Made by a program: the position numbers and the translations under genes
Assembly: GCA_018672815.1 (NCBI GenBank)
Contig: JABHDX010000005.1
Span: forward strand, 1 to 11,185
Origin: Gammaproteobacteria bacterium
GTDB taxonomy: Bacteria; Pseudomonadota; Gammaproteobacteria; UBA11654
Length of the DNA stretch: 11,185 nt
Direction of reading: 5' to 3'
Notes under the pieces: model-generated
Told to the model about the DNA's origin: nothing
Databases searched by the model: none
Seen by the model: the letters and a program-made list of their open reading frames with translations, nothing else
Shown here: positions 1 through 6,076 of the stretch, one piece after another
How positions within the stretch are numbered: the first letter of the stretch is position 1
Layout of the letters: the number at the start of each line of letters is the position of its first letter

Positions 1-153
1 AATTATTCCTATTTAGCAGTATTTATAAAGCACCCGCAAGCTGGTTCCAAATCGGTGCGAGAAACAATATACATAAATATTTTCTAAAATTAAAGACTTT
101 TTTGTTCCATCGATATAACACAAAGAAATATATGTTTTTATTTGAATGATTTG

Positions 154-181
154 TTTACAAAAAATAATTTAACTCTATAAT
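154..181 (+). promoter_or_regulatory. Sigma-70 promoter of the arginine operon
   Basis: The -35 element is TTTACA (154-159, five of six consensus bases). A 16-base spacer separates it from a perfect -10 TATAAT at 176-181. The expected transcription start is about 187-190, which falls on or beside the ATG of the leader ORF at 189. No second promoter of this quality is visible before argF', so the five arg genes probably depend on this one. The exact start base is inferred from spacing only. Confidence 0.8.
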
Positions 182-188
182 CACACTC

Positions 189-233
189 ATGAAATTAAAC
201 ACTACAAACGAAGTAAGGAGAATTCAACTATAG
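189..233 (+). CDS. Arginine operon leader peptide (attenuator peptide)
   Basis: This 14-codon ORF reads MKLNTTNEVRRIQL and stops at TAG 231-233. Its Arg codons AGG AGA (216-221) are residues 10 and 11. The E. coli trp leader peptide is also 14 residues long, with its two Trp codons at positions 10 and 11, so the geometry is the same with arginine in place of tryptophan. It lies between the operon promoter and a strong terminator, and its stop codon begins the antiterminator arm. No Shine-Dalgarno sequence precedes the ATG; only about seven bases separate it from the -10 box, so initiation is probably leaderless. The peptide itself is likely to have no function; its translation would sense charged Arg-tRNA. 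The Arg codons also form the string AAGGAGA, a perfect Shine-Dalgarno sequence, but no start codon is suitably placed behind it. Function is inferred from layout. Confidence 0.8.
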   Translation: MKLNTTNEVRRIQL

Positions 234-271
234 GTTGGGTTGTCTTTATGTGTACATAGAAACCCAGCTTA
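221..271 (+). promoter_or_regulatory. Arg attenuator: pause hairpin (1:2) and antiterminator (2:3)
   Basis: Two competing RNA pairings can be drawn. Hairpin 1:2 pairs AATTCAAC (221-228) with GTTGGGTT (234-241), eight pairs including two U-G, around the loop TATAG. Hairpin 2:3 pairs TAGGTTGGGTT (231-241) with AACCCAGCTTA (261-271), eleven pairs including two G-U; its loop holds a smaller inverted repeat, TTTATGT/ACATAGA. Segment 3 is also the 5' arm of the terminator, so 2:3 and the terminator exclude each other. A ribosome stalled on the Arg codons would cover segment 1 and leave segment 2 free to pair with 3, giving read-through. A ribosome at the stop codon would cover segment 2, and the terminator would form. 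With no translation, 1:2 forms and the terminator also forms. The pairings are read from the sequence by hand; their energies were not computed. Confidence 0.8.
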
Positions 272-287
272 AGCTGGGTTTTTTTTT
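260..287 (+). terminator. Rho-independent terminator of the arg attenuator (3:4)
   Basis: AAACCCAGCTT (260-270) and AAGCTGGGTTT (271-281) are perfect inverted copies, and a run of nine T (279-287) follows. As RNA this gives a nine-pair stem with the loop UUAA and a long U tract. It lies only 11 bases before the argF' start codon and downstream of the operon promoter, so it can only make sense as a regulated terminator. The putative argF' ribosome binding site GGAAAG (288-293) begins directly after the U tract. Confidence 0.92.
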
Positions 288-298
288 GGAAAGATATT

Positions 299-1300
299 AT
301 GAAAAAAAATTTTATAAATACGAATGAATGGTCTAAAAATGAGTTGCAAAGCATTTTGGATTTTGCTGATAAATTGAAAAAAGACAGAATTCAGCCTCTT
401 TTAAAAAATAAATCTATAGCATTGATTTTTTTTAATCCCTCATTGAGAACGAAGACAAGTTTTCAAATTGGTATCAATGAGCTGGGAGGCAATGCTGTAA
501 TTATTAACCCAGGTCAAGATGCATGGCCGATTGAATTCAATATCGGTAAAGTCATGAATGAGGATGCGGAAGAGCATATTGCTGAAGTGGCAAAAGTCCT
601 TTCAAGCTATTGTGATCTAATAGCTGTTAGATCTTTTCCTAAGTTTCAAAATATTGAAGAAGATATAGAAGATCATGTGATTAGAAGTTTTGAAAAATTT
701 GCTACAGTTCCAATTATTAATATGGAAACTATCACTCACCCATGTCAAGAATTAGCACACATTCTGTCTTTACAAGAACAGCTAGGGGATCTAAAAAATA
801 AAAATTACCTTCTGACATGGACATATCACCCTAAAGCTTTAAATACAGCGGTCGCCAATTCGAGCTTAATGATTGCAAGTAAATTTGGAATGAATGTCAC
901 ACTTCTGTGTCCATCTAAAGACTATCTATTGCATGATTCTTTTCTCAAACAAGCACAGGCAAATTGCAATGAAAATAATACTAATTTTACTGTTAGTCAT
1001 GAGATAAATGAGAGCTACTTAGGTAAAGATGTAGTCTATGCAAAAAGTTGGGGCTCTATTCCCTTCTATGGTAAACCAAAGGAAGAAAAAGAAATGAGAG
1101 ATCGTTATAAGCACTTCATTGTTGATGAAGAAAAAATGAATATGACAAATAATGCATTATTCAGTCATTGCTTGCCACTGAGAAGAAATATAAAAGCCAC
1201 GGATGGTGTAATGGATTCCAATTACTGCATTGCTATCCAGGAAGCTGAAAATAGGTTACATGTCCAAAAATCACTTTTAGTTAAATTATTAAAGGAATAA
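299..1300 (+). CDS. argF': N-acetylornithine carbamoyltransferase
   Basis: This cytoplasmic enzyme transfers the carbamoyl group from carbamoyl phosphate to N2-acetylornithine, giving N-acetylcitrulline. The 333 residues align by eye along the whole length with the Xanthomonas enzyme. The carbamoyl-phosphate loop is NPSLRTKTS (46-54). HPCQ is at 147-150, HCLPLRR at 290-296, and Lys299 sits in NIKATD, matching the modified lysine reported in the Xanthomonas protein. In EEHIAEVAK, Glu91 corresponds to the glutamate that marks acetylornithine specificity; the succinylornithine enzyme of Bacteroides has proline there. An ordinary OTCase is unlikely because the DAWPIEF and TWTYHPK segments belong to the acetylornithine/succinylornithine group. 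The ATG is preceded by GGAAAG (288-293) right after the attenuator. It is first in a five-gene operon. The family assignment is firm; the substrate choice rests on recalled specificity residues. Confidence 0.93.
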   Translation: MKKNFINTNEWSKNELQSILDFADKLKKDRIQPLLKNKSIALIFFNPSLRTKTSFQIGINELGGNAVIINPGQDAWPIEFNIGKVMNEDAEEHIAEVAKVLSSYCDLIAVRSFPKFQNIEEDIEDHVIRSFEKFATVPIINMETITHPCQELAHILSLQEQLGDLKNKNYLLTWTYHPKALNTAVANSSLMIASKFGMNVTLLCPSKDYLLHDSFLKQAQANCNENNTNFTVSHEINESYLGKDVVYAKSWGSIPFYGKPKEEKEMRDRYKHFIVDEEKMNMTNNALFSHCLPLRRNIKATDGVMDSNYCIAIQEAENRLHVQKSLLVKLLKE

Positions 1301-1306
1301 ATTATT

Positions 1307-2497
1307 ATGAAAAAAATTGTTTTAGCATTCTCAGGCGGGCTCGATACCAGCTTTTGCATACCCTATCTCATTGAACAAGACTTTAAAGTTCATACTATCT
1401 TCGTAAACACAGGAGGTACTGATGCTGAAGATGAAATAACAATCACGAATAGGGCTATTGAGTTGGGTGCAACTAAACACATTAATATTAATGTTGAAGA
1501 AGATTTATGGCATGAAATTATTAAGCCATTGATCTGGTCAGGTGCAACCTATCAAAATAAATATCCTGCCTTGTGTTCAGATCGATACTTAATTGTTAAG
1601 GAGGCTGTAAAACTTTGTAATGAGCTTGATACTGATTATATTGCTCATGGCTGCACAGGCATGGGTAATGATCAAGTTAGATTTGATCTTTCTATACAGT
1701 CGCTAGGAAATTTTAAAATTATTACGCCCATCAGAGAAATACAAAGCACTGTAAGCGATGTACGTAATTATGAAAAAGACTATCTTGAATCTAAAGGATT
1801 CAAAGTTTCATCTTTGCATAGTAAATACAGTATCAATGTTAATTTGTTAGGAGCGACAGCTTCTGGTTCAGAAATAGATGAATGGAATGAACCATCTAAC
1901 AAAAGCTATATTCTATGCAATCAACCTGACAATTACCCCGATCAATCCCAAAAAATATCAATTGAATTTAGTCATGGTGAAGCAATTGCTATAAATGAAG
2001 AACCTATAATAGGTTCAAAACTATTAAAAAAACTCAATGAAGCTGGGGGACAATATGGAATTGGAAGAGAAATTTTTACAGGCGATACCATCATTGGTTT
2101 AAAAGGTCGTTTTTTATTTGAGGCTCCAGGTTTAGCCATACTCTATAAAGCACATAGGGCTCTTGAAGAATCTCTCTTGACGCGAGAACAAAATACTTTC
2201 AAGCCCTCTATTGGTCAAAAATGGATAGATCTCGTATATAGCGGTCTGTATTTCGATCCACTAGTTAGCAATCTAGAGGTATTCCTTGAAGATATACAAA
2301 CCAATATTAATGGCAAAGTTGACGTAGTGCTTTCACCAGGAAAAGTTGATGCTGTGGCAGTTCATTCTGATCATATTCTGATAAGTACTGAAGGTGCTTA
2401 TGCACAATCTGCTAACTGGGGTGTTGAAGAAGCAGCTGGATTTATCAAGCTCTATGGTCAGAGTACTGGAACATGGACCTCGATTAATAAAAAATAA
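1307..2497 (+). CDS. argG: Argininosuccinate synthase
   Basis: The enzyme condenses citrulline with aspartate, using ATP, to make argininosuccinate, the next-to-last arginine step. The 396 residues are close to the usual length. The N-terminal ATP pyrophosphatase motif is SGGLDTS (9-15), and AHGCTGMGNDQ lies at 113-123. NLLGATASGSEID in the middle and GVEEAAGFIKLYG near the C-terminus are typical of the Xanthomonas-type proteins; many other ArgG have ARGCTGKGNDQ at the second site. The start is supported by AAAGGA (1291-1296), which overlaps the end of argF'. The gap to argF' is six bases and to the next gene 13, so the genes are co-transcribed. In an acetylated pathway the citrulline substrate must first be released from acetylcitrulline by ArgE', which is not encoded nearby. 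Confidence 0.95.
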   Translation: MKKIVLAFSGGLDTSFCIPYLIEQDFKVHTIFVNTGGTDAEDEITITNRAIELGATKHININVEEDLWHEIIKPLIWSGATYQNKYPALCSDRYLIVKEAVKLCNELDTDYIAHGCTGMGNDQVRFDLSIQSLGNFKIITPIREIQSTVSDVRNYEKDYLESKGFKVSSLHSKYSINVNLLGATASGSEIDEWNEPSNKSYILCNQPDNYPDQSQKISIEFSHGEAIAINEEPIIGSKLLKKLNEAGGQYGIGREIFTGDTIIGLKGRFLFEAPGLAILYKAHRALEESLLTREQNTFKPSIGQKWIDLVYSGLYFDPLVSNLEVFLEDIQTNINGKVDVVLSPGKVDAVAVHSDHILISTEGAYAQSANWGVEEAAGFIKLYGQSTGTWTSINKK

Positions 2498-2510
2498 TTA
2501 TGCATTAATT

Positions 2511-3821
2511 ATGAAAAATACATCAATAAAACAAATTATCCTAAAGCTACTTAATAGTATTAGCTCAGAAAAAGAGATCAAAAAATATTTGGAAAAATTT
2601 TCCTCAGATGGGCCTCACTTTGCGATCATAAAAGTAGGAGGGGCTATTATTCAAAATGATCTTGAGAATTTAGCTTCTGCATTAGCTTTCTTGAATCAAG
2701 TAGGTCTTAGGCCCATTATCATCCATGGAGCCGGTCCAAAGCTTTCATCTGAATTGGATGATAGAGAAATAGAATACGATTTTATTGATGGAAAAAGAGT
2801 CACGAGTGATGCTGTCTTAAAAGTCGCTGAAGAACTATTTAAGCAAGAAAATAGTAAATTACTCAAAGCTTTATCTGAAAATAATGTCAACGCTAAGCCA
2901 CTATTTAGAAATGTTTTTAATTGTACAATTAGTGATAAAAAACTAGGTTTTGTTGGAAATATTGAAAGCATTGATATGGAACCTATCTATGATGCTATCA
3001 ATGATGAAAGTCTTCCAATCATCGCTCCTTTGGGAACCACCAAAGATGGTCAAACAGTAAATATTAATGCAGATATCGCAGCAGTGGCACTGGGTAAACA
3101 TTTACAACCTGAAAAAATGATTTTTCTTACAGAGGTTGGAGGCATATACGACGCTCATCAAAATATAATCTCTGCGATCAATCTCAATTCAGATTTCAGA
3201 GAATTGATAAATTCTAAATGGTTGCATTCGGGTATGAAACTAAAACTTGAGCAAATCAGAGAGTTGCTGAATTCATTGCCTTCTAAAGCTTCCGTTTCTA
3301 TTACAAAGCCACAGTATTTAACAAAAGAATTATTTACTGATGCAGGTTCAGGAACACTAATCAAAAAAGGCCATAAGGTTCAGAGCTTTAACACTCTGAA
3401 TGATAAACAGAAGATTACACTACAAGAGATAATAGAATCTGGCTTTAATGGATGTTTATCACCAGACTTTCTGTCAAAAATAGAGGAATCTAAATTTTAT
3501 TTGAGTGATTGTCAAAGAGCAGCAATCGTTATGTCTTATGATTCAAGTATTCCTTATATGGATAAATTTGCTGTAATGAATAAAGCCAAAGGTGAAGGAC
3601 TTGGGTCAGCCGTTTGGAATAAAATGAGAGAATCTAACCCACAACTTTTCTGGAGATCTCGATCATCTAATCCAATTAATAAATTTTATATTAATGTTTG
3701 TGATGGTTTCCAAAAGTATGAGAACTGGAATATTTTCTGGATCGGCATAGAGGATTATAAAATATTATCGCTTTGCATAAATTATGCAGCCAATAAATCA
3801 ACATCGGTTAATTATGAATAA
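2511..3821 (+). CDS. argB: Bifunctional N-acetylglutamate synthase/kinase (NAGS-K)
   Basis: The 436-residue protein joins two enzymes: an amino acid kinase domain that phosphorylates N-acetylglutamate (about 35-290) and a C-terminal GNAT domain that makes N-acetylglutamate from glutamate and acetyl-CoA (about 300-430). Kinase landmarks are KVGGA (41-45), HGAGP (72-76), NINADIA (184-190) and GSGTLIKKG (279-287). The GNAT part has DKFAV (351-355) and the acetyl-CoA loop KGEGLG (360-365), then PQLFWRSR and FYINVCDG. The sequence resembles the Xanthomonas and Maricaulis NAGS-K enzymes, which are arginine-sensitive relatives of vertebrate NAGS. The ATG at 2511 is chosen because the reading frame extends upstream into argG without homology there, while MKNTSIKQIILKLLN matches the family's N-terminus. 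The Shine-Dalgarno is weak. It overlaps argC by eight bases. Residual feedback inhibition by arginine is likely but not shown. Confidence 0.93.
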   Translation: MKNTSIKQIILKLLNSISSEKEIKKYLEKFSSDGPHFAIIKVGGAIIQNDLENLASALAFLNQVGLRPIIIHGAGPKLSSELDDREIEYDFIDGKRVTSDAVLKVAEELFKQENSKLLKALSENNVNAKPLFRNVFNCTISDKKLGFVGNIESIDMEPIYDAINDESLPIIAPLGTTKDGQTVNINADIAAVALGKHLQPEKMIFLTEVGGIYDAHQNIISAINLNSDFRELINSKWLHSGMKLKLEQIRELLNSLPSKASVSITKPQYLTKELFTDAGSGTLIKKGHKVQSFNTLNDKQKITLQEIIESGFNGCLSPDFLSKIEESKFYLSDCQRAAIVMSYDSSIPYMDKFAVMNKAKGEGLGSAVWNKMRESNPQLFWRSRSSNPINKFYINVCDGFQKYENWNIFWIGIEDYKILSLCINYAANKSTSVNYE

Positions 3822-4761
3822 AAAATATCATATTGCATTAATAGGAGGCAGAGGATTTGTTGGCCAAGAAGTGGTTAAATTAATAGATAATCATCCATAT
3901 TTTCAATTGTCTCAAATATTTTCAACAACAAATGCAGGACAGAAAATAAAGAATTATAAGAAGAATAAGAATTTAGAATTCACTGAATTAGATTCGAATA
4001 TGGAGAATATCAATTCTAATATTGATATTGTCATTCTGGCCCTACCTAATGGCCAATCAAAAAAAATAGTCAGCTATTTAGATAGAAATTTTAGAGATCA
4101 AATTATCATTGATATTAGTTCAGACCATCGTTTTGATGATGATTGGACTTATCGCCTTCCTGAAATAACAAATGTAGACAAATTACCTAAAAAAATAAGT
4201 AATCCAGGTTGTTACGCCACAGCTATGCAACTGATGCTAGCGCCGATAAAACAAAACATCATTAATCAAGTATCAATTATGGGAGTCTCAGGTTATAGCG
4301 GTGCTGGATCAAGCCCTAATGATAAAAATGATATAGAACGACTAAAAGGTAACATTTTAGCCTATAGCTTAAGCAATCATTTGCATGAGCTAGAAGTTAG
4401 AAAACATTGTTATGAATATCTTAATTTTACACCTCATGTCGCTAATTTTTTTAGAGGGATTTTGACAACTGCACACATACAGCTCAATGAATCAATCACA
4501 CAGAATTCATTACTAGATTTATTTGAGGAATTTTATGAAAACAAACCTTTGATTCAAACCAATAGATCAATACCAATGATTACGGATGCTGTGAATAAGC
4601 ATATTGCGTGCATTGGTGGGTTTTCTTTAGACGAATCAAAAACGCAATTAAGGCTGTGTTGCTCTATTGATAACCTACTTAAGGGTGCTGCTACACAGGT
4701 GATCCAGAATCTAAATTATGCCTGCCAATTTAATGAGACATTAGGAATTGAATATGAATAA
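3814..4761 (+). CDS. argC: N-acetyl-gamma-glutamyl-phosphate reductase
   Basis: The enzyme reduces N-acetylglutamyl phosphate with NADPH to N-acetylglutamate semialdehyde. The 315 residues show the nucleotide loop GGRGFVG (11-17), the catalytic Cys133 in SNPGCYATA, the GVSGYSGAG segment (157-165), the conserved histidines of NHLHELE (188-194) and PHVANFFRG (207-215). DNLLKGAATQ near the C-terminus is typical of ArgC/Asd-fold enzymes. The start at 3814 gives the canonical MNKKYHIALIGGRG; an in-frame ATG at 3784 would add ten residues lying inside the previous gene. The start overlaps the NAGS-K stop as ATGAATAA, so translation is probably coupled. Its own end overlaps argH in exactly the same way. 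Confidence 0.95.
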   Translation: MNKKYHIALIGGRGFVGQEVVKLIDNHPYFQLSQIFSTTNAGQKIKNYKKNKNLEFTELDSNMENINSNIDIVILALPNGQSKKIVSYLDRNFRDQIIIDISSDHRFDDDWTYRLPEITNVDKLPKKISNPGCYATAMQLMLAPIKQNIINQVSIMGVSGYSGAGSSPNDKNDIERLKGNILAYSLSNHLHELEVRKHCYEYLNFTPHVANFFRGILTTAHIQLNESITQNSLLDLFEEFYENKPLIQTNRSIPMITDAVNKHIACIGGFSLDESKTQLRLCCSIDNLLKGAATQVIQNLNYACQFNETLGIEYE

Positions 4762-6055
4762 AAAACTATGGTCCAAAAAACCAAAAAATATCACTTCAGG
4801 AATTGAATCACTGTTATCAGGTGAAGATATTCTTCTGGATCAAAAATTATTTCTATTAGATATAAAAGCGTCATTTGCACATACTAATGAGCTCTTAGCA
4901 ATCAATATACTAACAAAAAGTGAAGCAAACAAAATTAAAAAACAATTACGAATTTTAGAAAAAAAATATATAAATAATACTTTTAAACTGAATTCAGACT
5001 ATGAAGATTCACACTCTGCCATTGAGTTATTTCTTACCGATGAATTGGGCGCCATAGGAGCCAAGATACATACTGGTAGAAGTAGAAATGATCAAGTATT
5101 AGTGGCATTAAGACTCTATGCTAGAGAAGCATTAGAACAGTTAAGAGATATCAATATTGATATCTCAGAATCATTACTAAAACAGGCAGATCACAATAAA
5201 AATCTTGTTTTGCCAGGATACACTCATATGCAAAAAGCTATGGCTTCCAGTTGGGGGCTTTGGTTTTCTTCATTTGCAGAATCGTTTTTAGACAATATTG
5301 ATCTCATTAACCACACTCATTCATGGATAAATATTAACCCATTAGGAAGCGCTGCTGGATATGGAGTAAACCTACCTATAAAAAGAGACATCTCAACTTC
5401 AGAACTGGGTTTCAGAAGAAAACAATTGAATTCATTATATGTGCAGAATAGTAGAGGTAAATTCGAGCTACAAGTAATAGAAACATTAAAACAATCCATG
5501 ATGGACTTGAGAAAGTTTTGCTGGGATATGAGTTTATTTTTATCTCAAGAATTTCAGTATCTAACTATTGACGATGTATTTACGACTGGGTCATCAATTA
5601 TGCCTAATAAAAGAAATCCTGATGTTATAGAAATTTTAAGAGCCAACTATTCTATAGTCAGTGGCCACTATTATGAATTGGAAAATCTATTATCTCTACC
5701 CAGTGGTTATCATCGTGATCTTCAACTTACAAAAAGAAGCCTGATTCTTGCATGTGAGTGTACGCTTAAGAGCTTAAAAATTGTCCCAGAGTTAGTTAAA
5801 TCAATAAACGTTAATGCTGACATTTCAAAAGCATCAATTACCAATGAAATGATGATGACCGATGCGGTTTATGAGTTAGTGAAAAAAGGCTTGCCATTCA
5901 GAGAAGCGTACCATCAAGTAAAAGAATCAGAGGAATCTATCAATGATCCAATGGCTTCGATTAAACAAAGAATATCAGTTGGTGGACCTGGAAATCTTCA
6001 ATTGTCTATATTGAAAAGAAGACTAAAAAAGAATATTGTCAATCAAAATAAATAA
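4754..6055 (+). CDS. argH: Argininosuccinate lyase
   Basis: This enzyme cleaves argininosuccinate to arginine and fumarate, the last step of the pathway. The 433 residues contain TGRSRNDQV (107-115), GYTHMQ (155-160) with the conserved His158, and the fumarase/aspartase superfamily signature GSSIMPNKRNPD (279-290), which carries the catalytic serine. LPSGYHRDLQ follows at 315-324. It is about 25 residues shorter than E. coli-type ArgH but similar to the short Xanthomonas form, so it is not truncated. ATG 4754 is preferred over an in-frame TTG at 4748 because TAGGAA (4742-4747) is then correctly spaced as a ribosome binding site. It overlaps argC by eight bases. It is the last gene of the operon; the convergent gene ends only 21 bases on, and no clear terminator hairpin is seen between them. 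Confidence 0.95.
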   Translation: MNKKLWSKKPKNITSGIESLLSGEDILLDQKLFLLDIKASFAHTNELLAINILTKSEANKIKKQLRILEKKYINNTFKLNSDYEDSHSAIELFLTDELGAIGAKIHTGRSRNDQVLVALRLYAREALEQLRDINIDISESLLKQADHNKNLVLPGYTHMQKAMASSWGLWFSSFAESFLDNIDLINHTHSWININPLGSAAGYGVNLPIKRDISTSELGFRRKQLNSLYVQNSRGKFELQVIETLKQSMMDLRKFCWDMSLFLSQEFQYLTIDDVFTTGSSIMPNKRNPDVIEILRANYSIVSGHYYELENLLSLPSGYHRDLQLTKRSLILACECTLKSLKIVPELVKSINVNADISKASITNEMMMTDAVYELVKKGLPFREAYHQVKESEESINDPMASIKQRISVGGPGNLQLSILKRRLKKNIVNQNK

Positions 6056-6076
6056 TGCAGTATCAATCCCATAGCA

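Noticed and set aside
1..149. C-terminal end of an upstream gene or a small RNA
   Set aside because: Frame 1 is open to TAA 85-87 and frame 3 to TGA 147-149, and - strand frames are open too, so none can be chosen. GCACC (30-34) can pair with GGTGC (54-58) and there is a T-arm-like GGTTCCAAATC, but no tRNA acceptor stem or CCA follows. No family was recognised.
141..170. ArgR operator (ARG box) near the arg promoter
   Set aside because: TTTGAATGATTTG resembles one half of an ARG box, but no matching ATTCA half follows at the proper spacing, and no second box is seen. The AATTCAA at 221-227 lies inside the leader ORF and is part of the 1:2 stem.
248..259. Alternative leader ORF ATG TGT ACA TAG
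   Set aside because: Three codons only, no ribosome binding site at proper distance (AAGGAG is 27 bases away) and no Arg codon. It lies in the loop of the antiterminator, where its inverted repeat is better explained as structure.
2394..2510. Longer NAGS-K start inside argG
   Set aside because: The extra 39 residues overlap argG in another frame and have no match to the family's N-terminus. ATG 2511 gives the normal length.
2696..3364. Open frames on the - strand under NAGS-K, and similar ones under argH, the S46 gene and the acetyltransferase
   Set aside because: They are shadows of strong conserved genes, with low-complexity translations, no ribosome binding sites and no recognisable domain.
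3784..3813. ArgC start ten residues upstream
   Set aside because: The added residues lie within the NAGS-K coding end and precede a canonical MNKKYHIALIGGRG start.
6056..6076. Terminator between argH and the convergent gene
   Set aside because: Only 21 bases separate the genes and no GC-rich hairpin with a T run could be drawn there. Termination may occur inside the convergent gene or depend on Rho.
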